A program made the position numbers and the translations under genes. Positions 6,987-15,149 of a stretch of DNA of 33,680 bases are shown in pieces (the stretch's first letter is position 1; every line of letters begins with the position of its first letter). Origin of the DNA: an uncultured Bacteroidales bacterium (lineage in GTDB: Bacteria; Bacteroidota; Bacteroidia; Bacteroidales; P3); NCBI GenBank assembly GCA_900315935.1, contig ONBB01000013.1, positions 116,591 through 150,270 on the forward strand, in the 5' to 3' direction. The notes beneath the pieces are model-generated. The model was not told where the DNA came from. It was given only the letters and a program-made list of their open reading frames with translations, and searched no databases.

Positions 6987-8810
6987 AAACTTGAATTGCT
7001 TGCTCCTGCCAAGAACCTCGACTTTGGTCGCGAGGCCATTAATCATGGTGCCGATGCGCTCTATATCGGTGCTCCGGCTTTTGGTGCCCGACAGGCTGCC
7101 ACCAACAGCATCGAGGACATTGAGACGCTGGTAAGATATGCCCATCTATTTGGTTCCAAAGTGTTTGCTACGGTGAACACGCTGCTATTCGACGATGAGT
7201 TGGAGCCTGCCGTGCAGATGATACGCCAGCTCTACAATATCGGCGTGGATGCGTTGATTATCCAAGACTTAGGTCTTTTGGAATGCGACCTGCCGCCCAT
7301 CGAGCTGCATGCCAGTACCCAATGCCATAATGCCACTGTGGAGCGCGTAAAATTCATGGAATCAGTGGGATTCAAGCGTGTCATCCTGGCGCGCGAGACC
7401 TCATTGGAGCAGATGCGCGCCGTGCGCGAGGCCACCAATGTCGAACTGGAAGCTTTCGTCCATGGCGCCCTTTGCGTCAGTTACAGCGGCCAATGCTATA
7501 TGAGTCAGTACCTTAACCAGCGCAGTGGCAACCGTGGATGTTGCTCCCAGCCCTGCCGTTCCACCTACGACCTGCTGACCGAGGAAGGCCGAACGGTGAT
7601 GAAAAACCGCCACCTCCTCTCGCTCAAAGACTTCAATGCTTCGCAACATGTTGGTTCCATGATAGATGCTGGTATTTCCTCGTTCAAGATTGAGGGTCGC
7701 TTGAAGGATCTCTCATACGTGAAGAATATCACCGCCTATTACCGACAACTGCTTGATTCCATGATGAATGGCCACGAGCGTGCCTCCTCGGGCCGTACCA
7801 CTATTTTTTTTACGCCCGACCCCGAGCGTACCTTCAACCGAGGCTATACTGACTATTTCCTCCGCGAGCGCCAGCCCATGGCCTCGTTTGCCACACAAAA
7901 GTCCATCGGCAAACCTGTGGGCGAGGTCGCCACGCTGGGACGTTTTACACTGACAATCAAAAGCAAAGAGACTTTTGTCAACGGCGACGGCATCTGTTAC
8001 TTTGACGAGCGCAACCGCCTGCAGGGCTTCCTGGTCAATGGGGTTGAGGGCAACGTCATCACGCCCAACCAGATGCCCAACCTCAAAGTGGGCACTCCCC
8101 TTTGGCGCAACCAGGACCAGGCTTTCGAGAAACTGCTTGCAGGGCGCACCGCCGAGCGCAAGATAGGCGTCCGCATGCTATTCTGTGTAACGCGCCGCGG
8201 CTTCAGCCTAGACCTCAAGGATGAGGACGGAGTCTCGGTCGTGCAGCATATCGCCGCCGAGCACCAGCCCTGTGACCGCCCAATCAAGTCGTCCAACACC
8301 ATCGTGAAGCAGCTCTCGAAGCTCGGCGACAGTCCCTTTGTGGCCGAGGAGGTAACCGACACCACCGAGGGGCGCTATTTCATTACTGCCGGCACCCTCA
8401 ACGACCTCCGCCGCAAGGCGGTCGAACTGCTTAAAGAGTATAGAATCAAACACTTCGCCCCTGCCGCCACAGAACTCACAACTCTTCACCCCTCACTCCT
8501 CACTCCTCACTCACTGGACTATCGTGCCAACGTCATCAACCAGCGTGCCGAGGACTTCTATAAACATCATGGAACAAGCGAGATAGAGCGTGGTGTGGAG
8601 CAGACGGGCGACTATGCTGGCAAGACGTTGATGACCACCAAGTACTGCCTCCGCCACGAGCTGGGCTGCTGCCTCCGCGACGGCGGCCCCAACCCCTATG
8701 GGATAGCTCCTTCTGACACCCTCCTGCTCCGCAACAACAAGCAGTTGTTCCGCCTCGCATTCGACTGCGGCGAGTGCGTGATGCGTATCGAGGCTGTTAC
8801 TTTAGGCTGA
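6984..8810 (+). CDS. Peptidase U32 family protein with DUF3656 domain, RlhA-like
   Basis: The protein has 608 residues. The N-terminus 'MKLELLAPAKNLDFGREAIN' with 'GADALYIGAPAFGAR' is the U32 start. The family signature 'ELEAFVHGALCVSYSGQCYMSQ' (about 152-173) is followed by the cysteine cluster 'NRGCCSQPCR' and 'LKDLSYVKNITAYYR'. The C-terminal part fits the DUF3656/collagenase-like extension of E. coli RlhA (YdcP), which takes part in hydroxylation of 23S rRNA C2501. The cysteines suit an iron-sulfur or metal centre. The protease name is historical. Residues about 500-512 are encoded by a repeat insertion (8484-8517). The stop overlaps the convergent lipoprotein gene by 14 bp. Assignment to RlhA rather than another U32 subfamily is moderately sure. 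Confidence 0.88.
   Translation: MKLELLAPAKNLDFGREAINHGADALYIGAPAFGARQAATNSIEDIETLVRYAHLFGSKVFATVNTLLFDDELEPAVQMIRQLYNIGVDALIIQDLGLLECDLPPIELHASTQCHNATVERVKFMESVGFKRVILARETSLEQMRAVREATNVELEAFVHGALCVSYSGQCYMSQYLNQRSGNRGCCSQPCRSTYDLLTEEGRTVMKNRHLLSLKDFNASQHVGSMIDAGISSFKIEGRLKDLSYVKNITAYYRQLLDSMMNGHERASSGRTTIFFTPDPERTFNRGYTDYFLRERQPMASFATQKSIGKPVGEVATLGRFTLTIKSKETFVNGDGICYFDERNRLQGFLVNGVEGNVITPNQMPNLKVGTPLWRNQDQAFEKLLAGRTAERKIGVRMLFCVTRRGFSLDLKDEDGVSVVQHIAAEHQPCDRPIKSSNTIVKQLSKLGDSPFVAEEVTDTTEGRYFITAGTLNDLRRKAVELLKEYRIKHFAPAATELTTLHPSLLTPHSLDYRANVINQRAEDFYKHHGTSEIERGVEQTGDYAGKTLMTTKYCLRHELGCCLRDGGPNPYGIAPSDTLLLRNNKQLFRLAFDCGECVMRIEAVTLG
8484..8517 (+). repeat. CTCACTCCTCACC-type dispersed repeat inside the U32 gene
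   Basis: A pyrimidine-rich tandem of CACTCCT units interrupts the DUF3656 part of the gene. The 17-mer TCACCCCTCACTCCTCA (8486-8502) recurs exactly at 25997-26013 inside the WbqC gene. It is read here as Leu-His-Pro-Ser-Leu-Leu-Thr-Pro, a different frame from that used in wbqC, and both reading frames stay open. Confidence 0.7.
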
Positions 8811-9288
8811 GTCGTAAGCTGCCGCATTGGGAGAACCGTTGGTTCAAGGGGTGGCCATATCGTGCCTTATTCAGATATGTGTCCAATGCCTTGTGGAACA
8901 GTGCCTTCCACTCGACGGTGGGTTGGATGTCCTCATCCCAATTGTATATGCAGAGATCCACCGTTCCGTCGGCAGCGAAGAAAATGCGTATCGAGAATCG
9001 GTAGGGTGAGTCCCATGTTACCCCCTGTGCCTGGATGTCGGCCATCATCTCCTGCAAGAATGCGTGCCATGCCCGTAGGTATCCCTGCGAAACACTGTCT
9101 CCCTGCAGCTCCATCCCGTTGGGATATAGTTTGTCCATTTTGCTGTTAAGCTTGATGCCGGCTTTCTTGGCTTCGGTGGGGGTGATTGCTTTGTAGGGGT
9201 ATGCCGTAAGCTTGCGTTCCAGGCTTTTGGTGGTCGCACAACCCATGGCCAGCAAGGCTGTCATGACCATGAAAGCAACTTTTCTCAT
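8797..9288 (-). CDS. Putative lipoprotein of unknown function
   Basis: The protein has 163 residues. The ATG at 9286-9288 gives the signal 'MRKVAFMVMTALLAMGC' with a lipobox (LAMGC, lipidated Cys17). An alternative ATG six codons upstream is possible. The mature part is mixed alpha/beta ('YRFSIRIFFAADGTVDLCIY', 'VEWKALFHKALDTYLNKARY'), faintly like the fold of TonB C-terminal domains, but I do not recognise a family. It lies 29 bp downstream of rmuC on the same strand and overlaps the 3' end of the convergent U32 gene by 14 bp. Confidence 0.8.
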   Translation of the reverse strand: MRKVAFMVMTALLAMGCATTKSLERKLTAYPYKAITPTEAKKAGIKLNSKMDKLYPNGMELQGDSVSQGYLRAWHAFLQEMMADIQAQGVTWDSPYRFSIRIFFAADGTVDLCIYNWDEDIQPTVEWKALFHKALDTYLNKARYGHPLNQRFSQCGSLRLSLK

Positions 9289-9317
9289 ACAATTTAGATT
9301 AATCATTGTGGCGGCGG

Positions 9318-10820
9318 CTAGTCCTGCGGGGTGTCGATGGGCAGGGTGGGGGAGTCGCTGTCTGGGGCGGTGGGGTCGAGGCCCAGGTAGTCCTTCGGGA
9401 TGATGGTGTCCACGCCCTTCTTGTTCTTGACGCTCTTGAGGTTCGAGATGCCGAGTGCCAGTATCTGGTTGGCGGTGGTGCTGATGCTCTTGCCGCCGGG
9501 GAGCAGCTTCTTCTTGCTGGCCTCGAAGGCGCCGAGGGCCTGCTCGAGGTTGCGCCCTATGCCGTCGAACTCGCTCAGGAACGTGCCGGTACGGTTCACC
9601 ATCTCCTGCGCCAGCTCGTAGAGGCGCTGGTGGTTGCGCTCTTGGTCGATGTGGGTCCAGGTGATGCGTATGATGCGCAGGGCGGCGTAGAGCGTCTGCT
9701 CGTCGGCGATGAACACTTTCTTCTGCATGGCGTCTTGCCACAGCGAGGGCTCCTCGTTGGCGGCTGCCCAGAGGGCGGGCGACTGCGGCACGAACATGAT
9801 GACGAAGTCCAGGTGCGGATTCACTTGGTACTGCGGGTAGTTCTTGGCCGAGAGTTCGTCGACGTGGGCTTTGATGCTGGCGATGTGCTCCTTGAGGTAC
9901 TGGCGGCGCGCGGGCTCGTCCTCGGCGTTGGCGTAGTTGATGAAGGCCGTCATCGAGACCTTGGAGTCGATGATGACGTCGCGTTTCTCGTCCAGGTGCA
10001 GCAGCACGTCGGGGCGCATGCGGCCGCCGTCGCCGGAGAGTATGGTGCGCCCCTCCTCGTCCTTCATGGTGTATTGGGTCTCGAAATCTTTGCCCTCGGT
10101 GAAGCCCTGCTTCTCCAGCAGGTTGCTGAGCACCACCTCGCCCCAGTCGCCCTGCGTCTTGCTCTCGTGCTTGAAGGCGCGGGTCAGCTCCTCGGCACTG
10201 CGCTGGGCCTCGATGCTCTGGCGTATCATGTGCTCCATGTTGGTCTTGATTTCGGCGCTCATGTTGGTCTGCACGGTCGAGTTGCGGGCCATCTCCTCTT
10301 TCATCTTGTCGATGGTCTCCTTGAGGGGTTTGACGATGCTGTCGATGTTCCTCGAACTGCTATCGGAGAACTCCTCCTGGCGTTGCTTGAGCATGGTGTT
10401 GGTGGTGTTCTCCACCTGCTCGCGGAGGGCTTTCACGGTGTCGGCAAAGCGCTTCTCGAGGGCCTCGCTGTCGGCCTGGTGCCGGCGGTCCTGCTCGCGC
10501 ACGAAAGCCTCGTGGGTCTGCTTGATTTCGTCCACCACCGTGTTGTGTCGCCGCAGCACCTCCTCCTTGTAGTCGGCCAGGCGTTTCTCGGCCTCCTCCT
10601 TGGCCTGTTGCAGGGCGTGCGCCGACTCGGCCCGCTGGGTGTCGAGCTGCTTGTTGAGGAGGGTGGTCTCGGCGGTGTGGCTCTGCCGGGCTGCCGCCAG
10701 CTGGCCCTCGAGGGTGTGTTTCTCTGCCGTCAGCGTGTTCTTTCCGCGTCCGCCGACAAGGTAGCCTGCCAGGGCGCCTACGGCCAGCCCCGTGAGTGCT
10801 GCGATAAGTGTCAGGGTCAT
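9318..10820 (-). CDS. rmuC: DNA recombination protein RmuC
   Basis: The protein has 500 residues. An N-terminal membrane segment (about 3-24, 'LTLIAALTGLAVGALAGYLV') is followed by a long charged coiled coil (about 35-215). The conserved RmuC core comes next (about 225-440: 'KTQGDWGEVVLSNLLEKQGF', 'MRPDVLLHLDEKRDVIIDSK', 'SMTAFINYANAED', 'YPQYQVNPHLDFVIMFVPQS'). The core resembles restriction-endonuclease folds; RmuC limits inversions at short inverted repeats. The tail after residue 480 is Pro/Asp-rich. It has its own promoter at 10843-10873. That a repeat-rich window carries it is probably coincidence. Confidence 0.95.
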   Translation of the reverse strand: MTLTLIAALTGLAVGALAGYLVGGRGKNTLTAEKHTLEGQLAAARQSHTAETTLLNKQLDTQRAESAHALQQAKEEAEKRLADYKEEVLRRHNTVVDEIKQTHEAFVREQDRRHQADSEALEKRFADTVKALREQVENTTNTMLKQRQEEFSDSSSRNIDSIVKPLKETIDKMKEEMARNSTVQTNMSAEIKTNMEHMIRQSIEAQRSAEELTRAFKHESKTQGDWGEVVLSNLLEKQGFTEGKDFETQYTMKDEEGRTILSGDGGRMRPDVLLHLDEKRDVIIDSKVSMTAFINYANAEDEPARRQYLKEHIASIKAHVDELSAKNYPQYQVNPHLDFVIMFVPQSPALWAAANEEPSLWQDAMQKKVFIADEQTLYAALRIIRITWTHIDQERNHQRLYELAQEMVNRTGTFLSEFDGIGRNLEQALGAFEASKKKLLPGGKSISTTANQILALGISNLKSVKNKKGVDTIIPKDYLGLDPTAPDSDSPTLPIDTPQD

Positions 10821-10842
10821 ATTGTCTCGTTCTTTTTCGTTG

Positions 10843-10873
10843 CAAAATTACACAATCTTCTCCACATGGCAAA
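10843..10873 (-). promoter_or_regulatory. Predicted promoter for rmuC
   Basis: On the minus strand TTTG (10870-10873) is followed after 19 nt by TAATTTTG (10843-10850), an exact consensus fit. The spacer starts CCATGT and ends TGTG, resembling the promoter at 1895-1925. Confidence 0.75.
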
Positions 10874-10925
10874 AAAGTTTTTTTCGCGAACCCCTCCCGC
10901 CCCCCTCCCTTCCCACCCCCAAGAG

Positions 10926-10975
10926 AGGAAGAAGAGGGGAAGAAGAGGGTGCCTGTAAGGTGCTGAAAATCAGCC
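10926..10975. repeat. Dispersed intergenic repeat, copy 2
   Basis: A 50-bp purine-rich unit nearly identical to 1984-2033, ending in the hairpin GCTGA-AAA-TCAGC. It is preceded by a C-rich tract (about 10890-10920). The intergenic stretch 10821-11138 otherwise contains only the rmuC promoter and the promoter at 11083-11114. Confidence 0.65.
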
Positions 10976-11082
10976 ATCCGATTTCGGGCAAAAATGGCAC
11001 TTTCCCGCCACTTTTTTAAAAAAATGCATCTGGTTTTTCCTCCCAGTTCATTTGTCTGGTAGTCAGTGTATTAGTGTAAATA

Positions 11083-11114
11083 TTTGCCAGTTTGGGGAAA
11101 AATGTGTACTTTTG
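11083..11114 (+). promoter_or_regulatory. Predicted promoter for the leucine-rich-repeat lipoprotein gene
   Basis: TTTG (11083-11086) and TACTTTTG (11107-11114) are 20 nt apart, matching the Bacteroidetes consensus. The ATG follows 24 nt after the -7 box. Confidence 0.7.
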
Positions 11115-11138
11115 CCGCTGGATTCAACACATGATGAT

Positions 11139-11846
11139 ATGCGACACCTGGTTTGCTCCCGCTGGATATTGCTGGCAGCCCTGCTGCTGATCGCCTCCTG
11201 CGCCGCGCACCGTCGGCAGGGCGAGGCGGCCATCTATGCCGTGGTGCCCGACGGTGCGTTCCGCTCCTACCTGCTCCATAGCGGCTACGCCGAGCGGGTG
11301 TTCGGACGCACGCTGCGTTCCACGGCCAAAGGGCGCGCATTGGAGGAGATGGCCTGCTACGAGAAAGGCATCAAGTCGCTGCGTGGCATCGAGATGTTTC
11401 CGCAGCTGAAGACCCTCATCTGCAGCGGCAATCCCATCACAACCCTCGACCTCAACGCTTTGCCTCAACTGGAAAAACTGCACGGCATCCACATGCCGCT
11501 GCAGCGGATTGACATCGACAGCTGCCACCGCCTGCAAATGATAGAGTTGAGCTACACGCAGCTTTCCGAGTTCGACCTGCGGCCGTTTCCTGAGTTGACC
11601 TATTTCTTCTGTATCTTCTCGCCGCTCACTCGGCTTGACCTCTCGCCCTGTCCGGCCATGAAGTCGGTCTATATCCGCGGCACGAAGATTACCGACATCG
11701 ACCTCACCCCCTGCACCGACTTCTTCCAGCTGCACGCCACCGACACGCCGTTGCGCACCATCCGCGTTACCGCCGAGCAATATATGGGCGACATCAAGGT
11801 CTCGTGCGACGACAGCGTCTCCATTGTGGTCGCACCTGCGAGGTAA
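11139..11846 (+). CDS. Leucine-rich-repeat lipoprotein
   Basis: The protein has 235 residues. The ATG at 11139 gives 'MRHLVCSRWILLAALLLIAS' followed by Cys21, a lipobox with Ala-Ser before the cysteine. From about residue 85 there are about five short repeats of about 21 residues ('FPQLKTLICSGNPITTLDLN', 'LPQLEKLHGIHMPLQRIDID', 'CHRLQMIELSYTQLSEFDLR', 'FPELTYFFCIFSPLTRLDLS', 'CPAMKSVYIRGTKITDIDLT'), an LRR solenoid of the bacterial internalin-like type. LRRs usually bind proteins. It is likely an outer-membrane or periplasmic lipoprotein with a binding role; the ligand is unknown. It ends 5 bp before the convergent MntP-like gene. Confidence 0.85.
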   Translation: MRHLVCSRWILLAALLLIASCAAHRRQGEAAIYAVVPDGAFRSYLLHSGYAERVFGRTLRSTAKGRALEEMACYEKGIKSLRGIEMFPQLKTLICSGNPITTLDLNALPQLEKLHGIHMPLQRIDIDSCHRLQMIELSYTQLSEFDLRPFPELTYFFCIFSPLTRLDLSPCPAMKSVYIRGTKITDIDLTPCTDFFQLHATDTPLRTIRVTAEQYMGDIKVSCDDSVSIVVAPAR

Positions 11847-11851
11847 CCTCG

Positions 11852-12427
11852 TTAGGCGTTTATGACGGCCGCCACGGCCACGCCTAGCAGCAGCACGCAG
11901 GCGATAATCATCCAGCGTCGGGGGCGGAGGTCTACCTTCTGGCGGCCGAACATCAGGCCGAGGTAGCCCAGCAAGATGCTGGTTATCAGCAGCGGCCAAA
12001 TGATTTTATGTACATTGGGCTCGGGTTCCACGAAGCCCGTTCCGACACCCACCAACAGCACGTTCACGCCGGTGGCCACGGCCATGGAGAGCACCGCCAG
12101 CTTGTCGGCCAGATTGAATATCGGCAGCTGCGGTTCGCGCCGCAGGTAGGGCGCCAGCATCTTGAAAGCCACCACCGCGGCCAGCCCCAGGAAGACATAG
12201 CTGTTGAGGTCGTTGTAGCGGTCGGGCTCCTCGGGCGTGTAGAAGGCTAGGTAGCTGCCCACCAGGGCACCCAGCCAGTAGAGTGCCGCATGGATGGCCG
12301 CCAGGGTTGCCACAATGCCCAGTCCGGGCATCAGCTGCACCGGCGTGGCCTCGCCACAGCGGCGGAAAAGGAGCATGGCACCGATGCCGAAGGCCAGCGC
12401 CAAGATGATATAGGATACTAATGACAT
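11852..12427 (-). CDS. Degenerate MntP (YebN)-like membrane protein
   Basis: The protein has 191 residues with about six transmembrane segments. The layout matches the MntP manganese exporter family: 'MAVATGVNVLLVGVG' corresponds to the family's 'MAVATSIDALAVGVS', and the first helix 'ILALAFGIGAMLLF' to the family's Asp-containing 'LAxGLAMDCFAVS'. The Asp in both family helices is missing here (Gly in helix 1, Asn in 'GVNVL'), so manganese export by the usual mechanism is doubtful. Its start overlaps the end of rsmA by 10 bp, making it the last gene of the TPR-rsmA operon. Homology is judged by eye. Confidence 0.7.
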   Translation of the reverse strand: MSLVSYIILALAFGIGAMLLFRRCGEATPVQLMPGLGIVATLAAIHAALYWLGALVGSYLAFYTPEEPDRYNDLNSYVFLGLAAVVAFKMLAPYLRREPQLPIFNLADKLAVLSMAVATGVNVLLVGVGTGFVEPEPNVHKIIWPLLITSILLGYLGLMFGRQKVDLRPRRWMIIACVLLLGVAVAAVINA

Positions 12428-13185
12428 GATTCTATGGTTTTTGTAAGCTCTATGAATTCGGCTGTAGACAGCTGTTCGGCACGCTTGCCCAGCACCGCCT
12501 CGGGCACGGCATCCACATTCAGCCCCGCCGACCGCAGGGCATTGCGCAGCGTCTTGCGTCGCTGGTTGAAACCCGCCTTGACCACCTTTACGAACAGGTT
12601 TTCATCACATTCCAAGGCAGTTACGTCATTGCGTACAAGCCGTATGACGGCCGATTTCACCTTGGGCGGGGGATTGAATACATGCTCGTGGACGGTGAAT
12701 AGGTATTCTATGTTGTAGAATGCTGATAGCAAGACGGATAGTATGCCGTAGGTCTTGCTTCCGGGCCCTGCCGCCACGCGCTCGGCCACTTCCTTTTGGA
12801 ACATACCCACCACTTCAACGGCCTGGTTTCTGCACTCGAATACGCGGAACAGTATCTGTGAGGATATATTGTATGGGAAGTTGCCTATCACTGCGAAACT
12901 ATCATGGAACAAGGAATTTAGGTCTAGTTTCAGGAAATCTCCCTCGATGACGTCTAGGGTAGGGTAGTGCTCGTGCAGCCAGGCCACCGACTCGCGGTCA
13001 ATCTCCACCACGTGAAAGTCAAGTTCCTTGTTCTCAATCAGGTATTTGGTCAGCACGCCCATGCCGGGGCCAATCTCAATCACATGGTTGGAGCGGCCGG
13101 TGACGCTCTCCACGATGCGGCGTGCAATGCTTTCGTCAGTGAGGAAATGCTGTCCGAGGAACTTCTTGGCTTTTACTTCATTCAT
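12418..13185 (-). CDS. rsmA: 16S rRNA dimethyladenosine transferase RsmA (KsgA)
   Basis: The protein has 255 residues. Signatures are 'KFLGQHFLTDESIARRIV' at the N-terminus, the SAM-binding 'VIEIGPGMGVLTKYL' (about 35-49) and the catalytic 'NFPYNISSQILFR' (about 97-109, NLPY in E. coli). The C-terminal 'FNQRRKTLRNAL' is also typical. RsmA dimethylates A1518 and A1519 of 16S rRNA. Its ATG overlaps the stop of the upstream TPR gene (ATGA), so translation is probably coupled. Confidence 0.97.
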   Translation of the reverse strand: MNEVKAKKFLGQHFLTDESIARRIVESVTGRSNHVIEIGPGMGVLTKYLIENKELDFHVVEIDRESVAWLHEHYPTLDVIEGDFLKLDLNSLFHDSFAVIGNFPYNISSQILFRVFECRNQAVEVVGMFQKEVAERVAAGPGSKTYGILSVLLSAFYNIEYLFTVHEHVFNPPPKVKSAVIRLVRNDVTALECDENLFVKVVKAGFNQRRKTLRNALRSAGLNVDAVPEAVLGKRAEQLSTAEFIELTKTIESCH

Positions 13186-15005
13186 CTTGTTTTCAGTGCA
13201 TTATAACGTTTGCGGGCGCGGTCTGCATAGAGTGATGTGGGGTAGTCCAATAGCAGTTTTTCGTAGCATTCCAGTGCCTTGGCAGGGTTGTTCAGGTGGT
13301 CCTCGTTGAGTTCGGCTTGCAGGATGAGGGCATCGTCGGCCGTAATGTCGGTGGGGTAGAAGTCTACCACCCGCTGCAACAGGCTGTCGGCCTCTGCGTA
13401 CCGTGCCTGTTTCATGCGTATCTGCGCCTTGCGCATCAGCACCTCGTCGAAGAGCGGGTGCGACAATGTTCCACGTGAAACCATGTCGAATCCCTCCCAT
13501 GCCTCGTCCAATTGGTTGCGGTAGAGCAGCAGGTCGGCATCGGCGAAGAGTTCCAGCGTGCCGTAGGTGCTGTCATCTTCCATGTTGTCAGAGATTAGCA
13601 GCGACAGTTCCATGGCGTCGTTGGCTATGAGTTTGGAGGTCGAGGCGCGCAGCACTTTGAGCTGCGAGGCTGCCCAGGCGAAGTCGTGGTTGTAGTACGA
13701 CAGCTTGGCGTTCTTGAACTTGGCCTGTGCGCCGAGCAGGTCGTTTTTGTTGGCCTTGTCCACCTGCATGTAAAGCAGCGAGGCATCCCATACCGAGCCT
13801 GCAAAAAGCAGCAGGTCGCCCAGCTCCAGCTTTACCTCGTCGCGCACGTTGGCCTTGAGGCGTGGCAGTTCCAGCACGTCGTCGAGCATCGAGGCAGCCG
13901 CCTGCGCATCGTTGCCATAGTAGGCTTTGAGGTGGGCGTAATGGCGCATCAGCGGGATGGTACGTTCGTTCTTGCCCAGCTCGGCGATGGTGGTCTCATA
14001 CTTCTGCATGAGTTGTGCAAACTGCTTGCTGTCAATGGAATAGTTGTGGTTGATACGTGCGAAGTCCACCTCCAGCTCGCCCACCCTGGCATCGAAATAA
14101 TGGGTGCTTTCCTGTCCTTTCTGCTGCAGCAGGCGGTAGCTCTCGGCGGCCACGTCGTAGTCTTCGTTGGTGAAGGCTATCTGTGCCACCCGCATCAGTT
14201 GCTCGCCGCCTTGGTCGGGGAATCGGGCGTCGACGGCGCGCGCCTGGGTCAGCGCGAAGCGGAAGTCCTTCTGCTGCAGGGCGAACCATATCATCATCTC
14301 CAGGTAGCTGCGGTTGTTGGGGTGCTCGCGCACACGCTCCACCAAGGCTTGTTTCACGCCTTCGGCCAGGCGGTCGTCGGGTGCCTCCTGCAGGGTTTTC
14401 TGCATGGAAATCTGTATGGAGGGCATCATGCCCGGCTGCTTGTCCAGCAGGTCGAAGTACTCGTTGGTCATGGCCGTGTAGTCGCCCATGGCTTGGTAGA
14501 CGCCTACCAACTCGTTGAAATAGAGGTGTTCGTTGCGTGTTTTGCTCCTCGCCGTCAGGTAGGTTTTGGCGGCGTAGTCGTGGCGGCCGATATTGGAGAA
14601 CGCCATGGCCAGGTCGGGCACCGGCGCCAGGTTCGAGGTGATGGCCTCGATGGCTTTGTCGAAGCATTTGTCGGCTTTTTTCTGCTGTTTCTGAATGAGA
14701 TAGACGTTGCCCTCGTCTACATACAGTGCCAACTCCTTGGGCTGCTGCTTCTGCCGCTTCTCCACCAGCCGCACGGCATCCCTGTACTCGCCTAGTTTGA
14801 GGTAGGTGGTGTAAAGTCGCTGGTAGTAGTATTTGTTCGTAGTGCGTTTGTAGAGAGACTCATACAGTTGCGCCGCCTGTGCATACTCGCCCTGGTCATA
14901 GTAGTAGGCCGCCATCTGCTCTTGCGACTGCTGTGCGGCCAGCGGCGTGCAGATGCAGAGCGATGCCAACAGGCATGCTATCAGTATTTTGCCTACTTTC
15001 TTCAT
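13182..15005 (-). CDS. Secreted/outer-membrane tetratricopeptide-repeat protein
   Basis: The protein has 607 residues. The ATG at 15003-15005 starts a signal peptide ('MKKVGKILIACLLASLCICT', cleavage near PLAAQ). The frame stays open upstream but only into the tRNA. Degenerate TPR units run through the protein, e.g. 'YYYDQGEYAQAAQLYESLYK', 'LALYVDEGNVYLIQKQQKKA', 'KAQIRMKQARYAEADSLLQR' and 'AELNEDHLNNPAKALECYEK'. The C-terminal pair resembles BamD/YbgF-type envelope TPRs. It is probably an envelope scaffold; no partner is known. It lies 48 bp downstream of two tRNA-Lys genes and is coupled to rsmA by a 4-bp stop/start overlap. A parS-like site is embedded at 13467-13482. Confidence 0.9.
   Translation of the reverse strand: MKKVGKILIACLLASLCICTPLAAQQSQEQMAAYYYDQGEYAQAAQLYESLYKRTTNKYYYQRLYTTYLKLGEYRDAVRLVEKRQKQQPKELALYVDEGNVYLIQKQQKKADKCFDKAIEAITSNLAPVPDLAMAFSNIGRHDYAAKTYLTARSKTRNEHLYFNELVGVYQAMGDYTAMTNEYFDLLDKQPGMMPSIQISMQKTLQEAPDDRLAEGVKQALVERVREHPNNRSYLEMMIWFALQQKDFRFALTQARAVDARFPDQGGEQLMRVAQIAFTNEDYDVAAESYRLLQQKGQESTHYFDARVGELEVDFARINHNYSIDSKQFAQLMQKYETTIAELGKNERTIPLMRHYAHLKAYYGNDAQAAASMLDDVLELPRLKANVRDEVKLELGDLLLFAGSVWDASLLYMQVDKANKNDLLGAQAKFKNAKLSYYNHDFAWAASQLKVLRASTSKLIANDAMELSLLISDNMEDDSTYGTLELFADADLLLYRNQLDEAWEGFDMVSRGTLSHPLFDEVLMRKAQIRMKQARYAEADSLLQRVVDFYPTDITADDALILQAELNEDHLNNPAKALECYEKLLLDYPTSLYADRARKRYNALKTR
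13467..13482. other. Second parS-like site, inside the TPR gene
   Basis: TGTTCCACGTGAAACC matches the parS consensus at 15 of 16 positions (last base C instead of A). The flanks add further symmetry: CGACA (13461-13465) and TGTCG (13484-13488). It is within codons for Met-Val-Ser-Arg-Gly-Thr-Leu-Ser and lies about 8.3 kb from the perfect site at 5139. Chromosomal parS sites commonly occur in coding sequence. Confidence 0.5.
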
Positions 15006-15053
15006 ACTAAAAAAACCGGCACTTGCGCGTCGGTCCTTCGTGTGTTGGTTTGG

Positions 15054-15126
15054 TGACCCAGCTGGGGCTCGAACCCAGGACCCCAACATTAAAAGTGTTG
15101 TGCTCTACCTGCTGAGCTACTGAGTC
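15054..15126 (-). tRNA. tRNA-Lys (anticodon TTT)
   Basis: A 73-nt cloverleaf on the minus strand. The acceptor stem is GACTCAG with CTGGGTC plus discriminator A; the anticodon stem is CAACA/TGTTG around loop CTTTTAA, so the anticodon is TTT. The T arm includes GGTTCGAGCCC. No CCA is encoded. It differs from the copy 24 bp upstream by one base in the D arm (15111 against 15207). Confidence 0.96.
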
Positions 15127-15149
15127 TGGTAGCATGGTTGTAGTCGGTG

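Noticed and set aside
9306-10958. 550-codon plus-strand frame opposite rmuC
   Set aside because: Leu/Val/Gly/His-rich translation typical of an antisense shadow; rmuC on the other strand is unambiguous.
11838-11850. CGAGGT-A-ACCTCG palindrome at the end of the LRR lipoprotein gene as a terminator
   Set aside because: Short, overlaps the stop codon and has no following T-run; likely chance.
12951-12972. A further CACGTGAAA near 13008-13018 as a third parS
   Set aside because: Only about 11 of 16 positions match and the flanking bases break the palindrome; it is explained by rsmA codons.
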